From the NCBI GenBank assembly GCA_014380705.1, contig JACMJI010000182.1:1-7691 (forward strand): a stretch of DNA of 7,691 bases. Direction: 5' to 3'. Below the pieces are notes generated by a model. That model ran no database searches. It was not told the DNA's origin and saw only the letters and a list, made by a program, of their open reading frames with translations. Made by a program: the position numbers and the translations under genes. Position 1 is the first letter of the stretch. Every line of letters begins with the position of its first letter. Shown one piece after another: positions 1 through 5,263 of the stretch. The DNA comes from Gorillibacterium sp. Its GTDB lineage: Bacteria > Bacillota > Bacilli > Paenibacillales > NBRC-103111.

Positions 1-197
1 ATCGTGATATGGTCGGTGCGATTAACATCATCTCTGCACCTGTGATAAGTGGTAACAGCTTATCAGCCTAGACAGCTATAGGCTCTGGTCTAGGAGGGCT
101 AATGGCATAGCCTCAACTTGGGTCATACTCGTCTATCAGAAATGAATGGACGTTTCATCACCAAGAATCCCCTACCTTTAGGCATGGGGAATGTCAA
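1..197 (+). mobile_element. Right end of an IS200/IS605-family (TnpB-carrying) element
   Basis: The window opens inside an insertion element. What is visible is the 3' end of tnpB, then about 125 bases of non-coding sequence rich in stem-loops, ending in a hairpin (TCCCC at 168-172 pairing with GGGGA at 186-190) followed by TGTCAA. A subterminal hairpin followed a few bases later by TCAA is the usual right-end layout of this family, whose elements lack terminal inverted repeats and move as single strands. I place the boundary after 197, with an uncertainty of one or two bases. The left end and any tnpA lie outside the window, so it cannot be seen whether the element is complete or mobile. Confidence 0.75.
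3..71 (+). CDS. TnpB (RNA-guided nuclease of IS200/IS605 elements), C-terminal end only
   Basis: The frame starting at base 3 reads 22 codons to TAG at 69-71. It begins RDMVGAINI, which matches the RDxxGAxNI / RDxNAAxNI block at the third RuvC motif of TnpB. The aspartate (second visible residue) corresponds to the last of the three catalytic acidic residues and is intact. The remaining tail, ending in NSLSA, is the short extension after the RuvC fold. TnpB is the omegaRNA-guided DNA nuclease that helps IS200/IS605 elements persist at the donor site. Only the end is present, so the other catalytic residues and the zinc finger cannot be assessed. The identification rests on this short motif plus the matching right-end structure downstream. 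Confidence 0.7.
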   Translation, partial: RDMVGAINIISAPVISGNSLSA

Positions 198-217
198 CTA
201 CCCCTTCCAAAATAGAA
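60..217 (+). ncRNA. omegaRNA (reRNA) 3' part of the TnpB element, with guide reading into flanking DNA
   Basis: In TnpB elements the guide RNA overlaps the end of tnpB and runs through the right end, so its last ~16-20 nt come from the host flank. Successive stem-loops are visible here: CCTAGAC (67-73) with GTCTAGG (88-94), spanning the tnpB stop codon; GGCT (97-100) with AGCC (109-112); ATGAA (142-146) with TTCAT (154-158); and TCCCC (168-172) with GGGGA (186-190). The predicted guide would start around 198, just after TCAA. The 5' boundary of the RNA cannot be seen and lies inside tnpB. The pairing is seen by eye; function is inferred from the family. Confidence 0.55.
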
Positions 218-266
218 TCTTCCTGCAGCTAGCATGCGATATCTCGTTAAGATTACCTAAATCCGA

Positions 267-316
267 ATAAAAAATAGAAAACGCCCCAACCCACTCGTTA
301 GAGTAGTTGGGACGTT
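267..316 (-). terminator. Rho-independent terminator for the apbE transcript (minus strand)
   Basis: Bases 301-316 (GAGTAGTTGGGACGTT) pair with 280-296 (AACGCCCCAACCCACTC) through a stem of about 15 pairs with one bulged base and one G-U pair, closing on the loop GTTA (297-300). On the minus strand the stem is followed by a run reading TTTCTATTTTTTATT, a good U-tract. On the plus strand no U-tract follows, so it should act mainly on minus-strand transcripts. It lies about 220 bases past the apbE stop codon, and no other minus-strand gene lies between. Confidence 0.8.
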
Positions 317-325
317 CTTCATCTC

Positions 326-355
326 ACCCGATATTATAAATTACTCGGGTTTTTC
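326..355 (+). terminator. Weak candidate plus-strand terminator
   Basis: ACCCGA (326-331) can pair with TCGGGT (345-350) across a 13-base AT-rich loop, and the second arm runs directly into TTTTT (350-354). The stem is only six pairs long and no plus-strand gene ends nearby except tnpB, about 250 bases upstream. It could stop readthrough from the insertion element, or be chance. Confidence 0.3.
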
Positions 356-375
356 CTCCCATTGGCTTGAAAGCC

Positions 376-396
376 TTGCGCCATCAGCTTGCGCAA
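376..396. repeat. Short perfect inverted repeat TTGCGC / GCGCAA
   Basis: TTGCGC (376-381) and GCGCAA (391-396) form a six-pair GC-rich hairpin with a nine-base loop. A smaller one, GGCTT-GA-AAGCC, lies directly before it at 364-375. Both fall in the transcribed tail downstream of apbE on the minus strand. No function can be assigned. Confidence 0.4.
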
Positions 397-510
397 CCTA
401 GTGGTTTTCGTTCGCGCTCCTACCTAGGATGCTTTTACCTGCGCTCTACCTAGAGGCATCAACTTGCTCCTACCTAGGCTGCTCTCGTCTACACTCTACC
501 TAGCGCCACC
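391..510. repeat. Degenerate tandem repeat, ~26-bp period, core CTACCTAG
   Basis: The core CCTAG recurs at 397-401, 423-427, 449-453, 473-477 and 499-503, giving spacings of 26, 26, 24 and 26 bases. The last four copies are preceded by CTCCTA or CTCTA, alternating, so the block can also be read as two diverged 50-base units (417-466 and 467-516). On the minus strand the core reads CTAGGTAG. The region has no convincing open frame or ribosome site and sits in the 3' untranslated part of the apbE transcript, before its terminator. It may be an intergenic repeat family, a structured RNA tail or a protein-binding array; the sequence does not decide. Apart from this block, the terminators and small hairpins, I see nothing in the gene-free stretch 198-537. 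Confidence 0.6.
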
Positions 511-537
511 GGGCATCAGTTAACTAACCTGATACTC

Positions 538-1608
538 CTACTCTTCAATTAGTTCAAAATCGGAATTGCTCATCGCTAGTTGTCCTTTAAGTCCTTTACT
601 TACATATACTTTACGGTCCTTGGTAATGAAGACGGCCTCAACATTATCCAAGCTATCTACAAATCGCAGGCCTTCCTGTAATCCATGGCAGAATACCATA
701 TTGTCCAGACCTTCGCCGGCCATGGCGTTGTCGGTGATTATTGTCACGCTTGCTAGTTCGTTTTGTGCGGGGTAGCCTGTTGTTGTATCCATGATATGGT
801 GGTAATGAACGCCATTCTCCATAAAGAAACGCTCGTAGATACCTGAGGCAACTACAGCCTTATTGTTCACCATCATCGTACCTACACTTGCTCCTCGAGC
901 TTGATCCGGATCTTGAATGCCAATCTTCCATAAGCCTCCACCCGGCTTGACACCGACCGTGAGTAGATTGCCGCCCATGTCTACTATTGCACTATTAAGA
1001 CCTTGCGCCCTCAAGTAATCCGCGATCAGGTCAGCGGCAAAACCTTTTCCCGTACCTCCTAAATCTATGGACATCCCGGTTCGCTTCAGATAGATCGTCT
1101 GTGCCGCATCGTCTAGAACGACATCTTTGTAATCCACCAATGTCAGCGCCTTTTTAACGGAAGCATCATCTGGTTTTTTGGTGTTTGCCTTGCCGACTCC
1201 CCATAAATCGACCAAGGGTCCTACTGTTGGATCAAAAATACCGTGTGAGCTTATCGCGTCTCCCATGGCTGCCTTCACAGCTTTAAATGTGGGTTCCGTC
1301 ACTCGAATGGGCTTTACGCCAGCCGCTTGATTCACGCGATAAATCTCACTGTCCTTATTCTCCCGATTCAACTCAAGCTCAACCGTTTTTAGGATCTGAT
1401 CAATTTGCAAAAAGTGTTCCTCTGTCACTTTAATATCGTACACCTTTACATTTACCACAGTACCAAAGGTATAGTAGGTATGGCTGATTGGGAGCTTAGC
1501 CGTCGAACCTGTAGAGGACCCTTCGGAGGTTTTATTGCCACACCCGCTTAGGATAAGAGCTAACAGCAATGCTGTTAGAATAGGCCTTTTGAAGGCATTT
1601 ATCGTCAT
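538..1608 (-). CDS. apbE: ApbE-family FAD:protein FMN transferase, lipoprotein
   Basis: ApbE enzymes act outside the cytoplasmic membrane. They take FMN from FAD and attach it covalently, Mg2+-dependently, to Ser/Thr of exported redox proteins. The 356-residue product has a typical length. Residues 1-22 are a lipoprotein signal peptide with the lipobox LSGC (Cys23 as lipid anchor). Family blocks follow in order: FGTVVNVKVY near 48-57, SEIYRVN at 87-93, DPTVGPLVDLWG at 126-137, the FAD-site block IDLGGTGKGFA at 181-191, GGNLLTVG at 212-219, and YHHIMDTTTGYPA at 269-281. The usual C-terminal ADALST-like metal block reads GEGLDN (298-303), with Glu for the canonical Asp and Asn for the Thr. The start is supported by AGGAGG eight bases upstream of ATG (1617-1624). 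It is monocistronic, divergent from the NusG-II/Gx/ECF operon, and ends before the minus-strand terminator at 267-316. Confidence 0.93.
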   Translation of the reverse strand: MTINAFKRPILTALLLALILSGCGNKTSEGSSTGSTAKLPISHTYYTFGTVVNVKVYDIKVTEEHFLQIDQILKTVELELNRENKDSEIYRVNQAAGVKPIRVTEPTFKAVKAAMGDAISSHGIFDPTVGPLVDLWGVGKANTKKPDDASVKKALTLVDYKDVVLDDAAQTIYLKRTGMSIDLGGTGKGFAADLIADYLRAQGLNSAIVDMGGNLLTVGVKPGGGLWKIGIQDPDQARGASVGTMMVNNKAVVASGIYERFFMENGVHYHHIMDTTTGYPAQNELASVTIITDNAMAGEGLDNMVFCHGLQEGLRFVDSLDNVEAVFITKDRKVYVSKGLKGQLAMSNSDFELIEE

Positions 1609-1650
1609 CCTTTTGCGACCTCCTGTGTACGGGCTTTGATTTCTTTTTTC

Positions 1651-1670
1651 AATCTTATTATGGTAAGATT
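1651..1670. promoter_or_regulatory. Candidate operator: perfect inverted repeat AATCTTA-N6-TAAGATT
   Basis: Seven-base arms at 1651-1657 and 1664-1670 flank a six-base centre that holds most of the apbE -10 box. A bound dimer would cover the -10 element, so repression of apbE is the natural reading. The site lies about 100 bases upstream of the divergent operon and could act on it too. I do not recognise the regulator; the same sequence as RNA would fall in the apbE leader only in part. Confidence 0.4.
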
Positions 1671-1685
1671 ATAGCAATTGGTCAA
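1657..1685 (-). promoter_or_regulatory. Sigma-A-type promoter of apbE
   Basis: On the minus strand, TTGACC (plus 1680-1685) is followed after exactly 17 bases by CATAAT (plus 1657-1662), about 50 bases before the apbE start codon. A second -10-like TATAAT overlaps the spacer but has no well-placed -35. I did not find an equally good promoter for the divergent operon in 1671-1760. Confidence 0.6.
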
Positions 1686-1771
1686 ATACGAATGTGAACC
1701 TTTTCATAGTTGTGAGAAGTCTTTTCAGATAAAAGAGATTAACGTCACAACCTTTGTTGGAGTGAACAACG

Positions 1772-2158
1772 ATGAAAAAAGCAGATATCTGGCTCTTGGC
1801 TATTGTGGTTGCGATTGCCTCCGTTTTTATTATCCCCCTACTCTTTAAGGATCATCAGGCTCCGGGGAATGGTGTACAATATGCAAGAGTCACTGTTGAT
1901 GGCAAACCCTACAAAATGCTTGAGCTAACTGACGAAAAGCAAGAACTCGAAATCCAGACAAAGTTCGGCTATAACCACCTCGTCGTTCATGATGGCGGCA
2001 TTGAAATGACGGAAGCGGATTGCCCTGACAAGCTCTGTCTTACGTTTGGGCATGTTAAGAATATTGGACAAACGATCATCTGTCTGCCTCATCGGGTCAT
2101 GGTTGAGATTGTGAGCGATAATGGATCGGGAGGCGAAGTGGATGGCGTTGCAGCCTGA
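1772..2158 (+). CDS. Membrane-anchored NusG-domain-II protein (DUF1312-like)
   Basis: This 128-residue protein has one N-terminal membrane helix (about residues 7-25), then an extracytosolic domain of about 90 residues. The domain carries the NusG-II family signature: EADCPDKLC at 81-89 and IICLPHRVMVEI at 102-113. Cys84, Cys89 and Cys104 are the conserved cysteines. Despite the name it lacks the NGN and KOW parts of transcription factor NusG and should not act in transcription. Proteins of this family sit beside Gx transporters and ApbE in flavin-based extracellular electron-transfer loci of Gram-positive bacteria; the biochemical role is not known to me. The start is supported by TTGGAG nine bases upstream of ATG. 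It opens a five-gene operon and overlaps the next gene. Confidence 0.85.
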   Translation: MKKADIWLLAIVVAIASVFIIPLLFKDHQAPGNGVQYARVTVDGKPYKMLELTDEKQELEIQTKFGYNHLVVHDGGIEMTEADCPDKLCLTFGHVKNIGQTIICLPHRVMVEIVSDNGSGGEVDGVAA

Positions 2159-2690
2159 TCGTAATGAGCTGAAACGGGCCGCAATGATCTCCATACTCGC
2201 ATCGGTCGCCGTGGTGCTAGGTGTGGTAGAATCGTTCATTCCCTTTGCTATTGCTGTGCCTGGAGCGAAGCTTGGACTCGGTAATATCATGGTCCTGACG
2301 TGCCTATACTTTTTTAAAGGGAGAGACGCTGTCTCTCTTATTGTTTTAAAGACCCTGCTGACCTCGTTCATATTAGGGACATTCTCAACGTTTCTATTCA
2401 GCTTATTTGGTGCTTTTGCCAGCTTTCTTGTGATGTTCATTCTCTTGCGACTGGGAAAAGATCGGTTCAGCCTGATTGCCATCAGTATCGTTGGTGGAAT
2501 TGCCCATAATTTAGGGCAGCTTGCCGCGGCTTCCATAGTGCTTGGGTCGACGACGATCTTCTTTTATCTGCCTCTGTTATTCATATCAGGGGTTGTGACC
2601 GGGGTTTTTGTCGGGATCGCGACGACTTACTTAGTGGGATCGATCGGTAAGCTGGGGCTGTTTCAACCAGCAGTTAGGGGAACGACATGA
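2142..2690 (+). CDS. Gx transporter family membrane protein (ECF S-component-like)
   Basis: A very hydrophobic protein of 182 residues with about five to six membrane helices. Family signatures are PGAKLGLGN at residues 40-48 and GGIAHNLGQ at 118-126, then a YLPLL...SGVVTG block near 142-153. Databases often call this family heptaprenyl diphosphate synthase component I, but it has no prenyl-synthase motifs and groups with ECF-transporter substrate-binding (S) components. Placed directly before ecfA1-ecfA2-ecfT, it is the likely S subunit of this transporter. The substrate is not readable; a flavin is the best guess given the divergent apbE. I chose ATG 2142 because CGGGAGG lies about eight bases before it; an in-frame ATG at 2121 has no ribosome site and would add seven residues. 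It overlaps the upstream gene by 17 bases and shares ATGA with ecfA1. Confidence 0.85.
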   Translation: MALQPDRNELKRAAMISILASVAVVLGVVESFIPFAIAVPGAKLGLGNIMVLTCLYFFKGRDAVSLIVLKTLLTSFILGTFSTFLFSLFGAFASFLVMFILLRLGKDRFSLIAISIVGGIAHNLGQLAAASIVLGSTTIFFYLPLLFISGVVTGVFVGIATTYLVGSIGKLGLFQPAVRGTT

Positions 2691-3553
2691 AGCCGGAGGA
2701 ACCGATGATCACAGCTGGGAACCGAGAACTCGTTGTATTGGAGAATGTTAGCTGTTCACATACACCAGGAGCAGAGCCGTTCCTACGTAACATTGATCTT
2801 AAGATACCCGCGGGTCAGTGGATTAGCATAGTTGGACCTAATGGCTCCGGCAAATCTAGTTTGGTGAAGCTTCTAAATGGTCTTTTGCCCTCATGCAGCG
2901 GGAAGATCATGATTGACGGCATGCTCCTTACGGATGCTAGCTTAGGTCATATCCGCGAACGGATCGGAATGGTATTCGCTAACCCTGATAACCAGTTTAT
3001 TGGGCTAACTGTGGCAGACGATATTGTATTCGGCCTAGAGAACCAATGTTTGGACAGAGACACCATGCTTGCTCGGGTGGCTCATTATGCAAATAAACTA
3101 CATATTACTCCTCTATTAGAGCGCCACCCGGCCGAACTCTCTGGCGGGCAAAAACAGAAGGTTGCCATCACATCCGTGCTGGCTATGGAGCCGCAGATTG
3201 TTGTTTTTGATGAAAGCACTTCCATGCTAGATGAGAAATCCAAGCAGGAGGTTGTCGATATTATCCAACAAATGCGCGCAAGTGGGCGGTATACGGTTAT
3301 TTCAGTTACCCACGATATGGATGAAATGTTGGCATCCGATCGAATCATTGCTCTTCATGACGGCAGCTTGGTCGCAGATGGAGCTCCAGAGGAGCTTTTG
3401 CAGCGGGAGGACCTTCTTAAGCTTCTTCGCTTAAGACCACCCTTTGCCTTAGCGCTCGGTCGGGAGCTTCTGGAGCGCGGGCTTGCTATCCGGCCCTCAA
3501 TGGACGAAAGCCAACTATTGGAGGACTTATGGGCATTATATTCGAGCAAGTAA
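2687..3553 (+). CDS. ecfA1: ECF transporter ATPase EcfA1
   Basis: This is one of the two cytoplasmic ATP-binding subunits that power an energy-coupling-factor transporter through EcfT. In the 288-residue protein: Walker A GPNGSGKS at 50-57, Q-loop NPDNQF (Gln103), signature LSGGQKQK at 151-158, Walker B IVVFDE at 171-176, D-loop SMLD at 179-182 and switch His209. The NPDNQ Q-loop and the SMLD D-loop are typical of the A1 rather than the A2 subunit. All catalytic residues are present. The start overlaps the stop of the Gx gene (ATGA at 2687-2690), with AGGGGAA just upstream, which indicates translational coupling. The last 25 bases overlap ecfA2. Confidence 0.92.
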   Translation: MKPEEPMITAGNRELVVLENVSCSHTPGAEPFLRNIDLKIPAGQWISIVGPNGSGKSSLVKLLNGLLPSCSGKIMIDGMLLTDASLGHIRERIGMVFANPDNQFIGLTVADDIVFGLENQCLDRDTMLARVAHYANKLHITPLLERHPAELSGGQKQKVAITSVLAMEPQIVVFDESTSMLDEKSKQEVVDIIQQMRASGRYTVISVTHDMDEMLASDRIIALHDGSLVADGAPEELLQREDLLKLLRLRPPFALALGRELLERGLAIRPSMDESQLLEDLWALYSSK

Positions 3554-4401
3554 ATTACTCCTACGGGAATAGCCATCAGGAAGGTCCCCTTGGACTTCGT
3601 GATGTCAGCCTCTCCCTTACACCAGGAAGATTTATCGCCGTACTCGGCGCTTCTGGGTCCGGCAAGTCGACTCTGCTTCAGCATTTCAACGGCATTCTGC
3701 TGCCCCAAAGCGGTTCCGTTCGGATTCTCGATTACCAGCTTGAGCCCGGGGATTCCGGCAAAGGAATGTCGGGACTTCGTAAGCGCGTAGGGTTGGTCTT
3801 TCAGTTTCCGGAGCAGCAGCTGTTCGAAGACACGGTCGAGAAAGACATCTGCTTCGGGCCCTTGAACTTTGGTGTGCCGCTTGCGGAGGCGAAGGCTGCC
3901 GCGCAGCGTGCCGTTCTGTCCCTGGGGCTTGATGCTGCGATTCTGGCGCGCAATCCTTTCCAGCTGAGCGGCGGGCAGATGCGCAAAGTGGCGATAGCCA
4001 CCGTGCTTGCGGCTGATCCGGACGTTCTGGTGCTGGATGAGCCGACCGCGACGCTAGATCAGGCAAGCCGCCAGGAGCTGCTTGAACTGCTTCACGCGCT
4101 ATGCAAGGAGCAGGGCAAGACGATTATATTGGTCACGCATCGTCTGGAGGAGGCCTTGCCTTTCGCTGAGGAATATGTGGTAATGCACCAAGCCGAAGCC
4201 ATCTTCCATGGCTCTCCCGCTGAGCTGCTCAGTCGCACCGATCTGCTCTCTGCAGCAGGTATGGATATTCCGCCTTCTGTTCGCTTTGTACAGAAATTTT
4301 CTGCACGGTATGGCATGGATTATCCAAACGGGCCCATTGATATCAATCAGCTTGCCGACTATATTGTTTCCATTCATCGCGCTGCAGCTGTTCAGGAATA
4401 G
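3529..4401 (+). CDS. ecfA2: ECF transporter ATPase EcfA2
   Basis: Partner ATPase of EcfA1, 290 residues. Walker A GASGSGKST at 40-48, the A2-type Q-loop FQFPEQQLFEDTV at 91-103, signature LSGGQMRK at 146-153, Walker B VLVLDE at 166-171, D-loop ATLD at 174-177 and switch His204 are all intact. EcfA1 and EcfA2 form an asymmetric heterodimer whose closing drives tilting of the S component through EcfT. GGAGG lies four bases before ATG 3529, inside the end of ecfA1, so the two are coupled. By hand count, bases 3841-4080 are about 64% G+C, against about 48% for 3001-3240 in ecfA1, a noticeable local shift within the operon. Confidence 0.92.
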   Translation: MGIIFEQVNYSYGNSHQEGPLGLRDVSLSLTPGRFIAVLGASGSGKSTLLQHFNGILLPQSGSVRILDYQLEPGDSGKGMSGLRKRVGLVFQFPEQQLFEDTVEKDICFGPLNFGVPLAEAKAAAQRAVLSLGLDAAILARNPFQLSGGQMRKVAIATVLAADPDVLVLDEPTATLDQASRQELLELLHALCKEQGKTIILVTHRLEEALPFAEEYVVMHQAEAIFHGSPAELLSRTDLLSAAGMDIPPSVRFVQKFSARYGMDYPNGPIDINQLADYIVSIHRAAAVQE

Positions 4402-4426
4402 CGTTACCTTTTGAGAATTAAGGCTC

Positions 4427-4452
4427 TTATACCTAATCCAAATTAAGTATAA
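4427..4452. promoter_or_regulatory. Inverted repeat just before the ecfT ribosome site
   Basis: TTATACCTAAT (4427-4437) and ATTAAGTATAA (4442-4452) are reverse complements at 10 of 11 positions, with a CCAA loop. The second arm ends three bases before the AGAGG ribosome site of ecfT. It lies in the only real gap (67 bases) of an otherwise overlapping operon. As RNA it could stabilise or tune ecfT expression; as DNA it could be an operator. No U-tract follows, so it is not a terminator. Confidence 0.4.
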
Positions 4453-4468
4453 CCAAGAGGTGAGTACG

Positions 4469-5263
4469 GTGTCTAACCGAATGATTATAGGTAAATTCGT
4501 CGATACCGGTTCTTGGATCCACCGGCTCGACCCCCGATCAAAGACGATTGCCATGCTGCTGTTTATGGTGGCTATTTTTCTTGTAAATACTTTTCAAGAG
4601 ATTGGGATCGTCGCTCTGTTTGCCTTTGTAATCATGTGGAGTACGAAGATCCCCCTGCGTTTATATATTCGATCCTTGAAGCCATTACTCTTCTTAATGA
4701 TATTCATCTTTGTCTTCCATCTGCTGTTTGAGGCAAGCGGAACTCAACTGCTAAACATGGGGCCAATCAAACTTTACGCAGGTGGGCTGGAAAAGGGTAC
4801 GCTGTCGGTGTCGCGGATGATTTTATTCGTTTCTTTTACGGCGATCCTGACCTTGACAACTCCACCCCTGCGCCTAACCCAAGGCTTGGAGGCTATCATG
4901 CAGCCGCTCAAATGGCTCCATATGTCTCCACGAAAGGTTACCCTGATGTTGAGCATTTCTCTTCGCTTCATCCCAACGGTGTTCGAGGAAGCGGATAAAA
5001 TATTAAAGGCCCAAGCCTCAAGAGGCTTGGACCTGAAGGATCAATCTCTTGGCCGAAAGGCCCGATTACTTATCTCACTCTTGGTACCCGTCACCATTAG
5101 CGCGATTCGCCGCGCAGAGGAGCTTGTCGATTCTATGGAATCTAGAGGCTATCAGCTGAATAAACCCCGCTCCCGGTTCCACTCTCTCCGGTGGCAGCAG
5201 TTGGATTCCCTTCTTGTTCTTGCTGTGATCATTCTATTGCTGATCGTCGGACTGCCAAGTTAG
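4469..5263 (+). CDS. ecfT: ECF transporter transmembrane subunit EcfT
   Basis: EcfT is the membrane scaffold that couples the EcfA1/EcfA2 ATPases to the S component. The 264-residue product has an N-terminal HRLDPRSK motif (typical of the family) at about 18-25, hydrophobic stretches near 27-57, 72-88, 115-135, 200-213 and 247-263, and the two cytoplasmic coupling motifs, ASRG at 183-186 and ESRG at 224-227, whose arginines contact the ATPases. I chose GTG 4469 because AAGAGGTGA (about 4455-4463) sits at the right distance before it. An earlier in-frame GTG at 4460 is buried in that ribosome site; ATG 4481 is a further option. It is last in the operon, and its last 35 bases overlap the end of the convergent aldolase gene. 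Confidence 0.9.
   Translation: MSNRMIIGKFVDTGSWIHRLDPRSKTIAMLLFMVAIFLVNTFQEIGIVALFAFVIMWSTKIPLRLYIRSLKPLLFLMIFIFVFHLLFEASGTQLLNMGPIKLYAGGLEKGTLSVSRMILFVSFTAILTLTTPPLRLTQGLEAIMQPLKWLHMSPRKVTLMLSISLRFIPTVFEEADKILKAQASRGLDLKDQSLGRKARLLISLLVPVTISAIRRAEELVDSMESRGYQLNKPRSRFHSLRWQQLDSLLVLAVIILLLIVGLPS

Noticed and set aside
184..270. Possible 28-residue peptide on the plus strand
   Set aside because: No ribosome site, and it begins inside the terminal hairpin of the insertion element.
391..510. CRISPR array
   Set aside because: The conserved core is only 8-12 bases, the period is ~26 bases, the copies are degenerate and there is no room for unique spacers.
1693..1750. Rex- or FNR-like site (TTGTGA at 1710, TCACAA at 1745, repeated TGTGA...TTTTCA)
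   Set aside because: The half-sites are 29 bases apart or poorly matched, and neither forms a proper Rex or FNR palindrome.
1772..2158. Transcription factor NusG
   Set aside because: Only the domain-II-like part is present, behind a membrane helix; the NGN and KOW domains are missing.
1925..2536. Minus-strand open frame of 203 codons
   Set aside because: It lies antisense to the NusG-II and Gx genes, shows no recognisable domain, has no convincing ribosome site, and its composition is that of a reverse-complement shadow.
2142..2690. Heptaprenyl diphosphate synthase component I
   Set aside because: This is a common database label for the family, but the protein is an integral membrane protein without aspartate-rich prenyl-synthase motifs and sits with ECF genes.
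3355..4066. Minus-strand open frames opposite ecfA1/ecfA2 (3355-3708, 3686-4066)
   Set aside because: Both are antisense to well-supported ATPase genes. The second is rich in Ala, Arg and Pro as expected from the G+C-rich complement, and neither has a motif.
4099..4554. Minus-strand open frame of 151 codons across the ecfA2/ecfT junction
   Set aside because: It overlaps two real genes on the opposite strand and resembles no known protein family.
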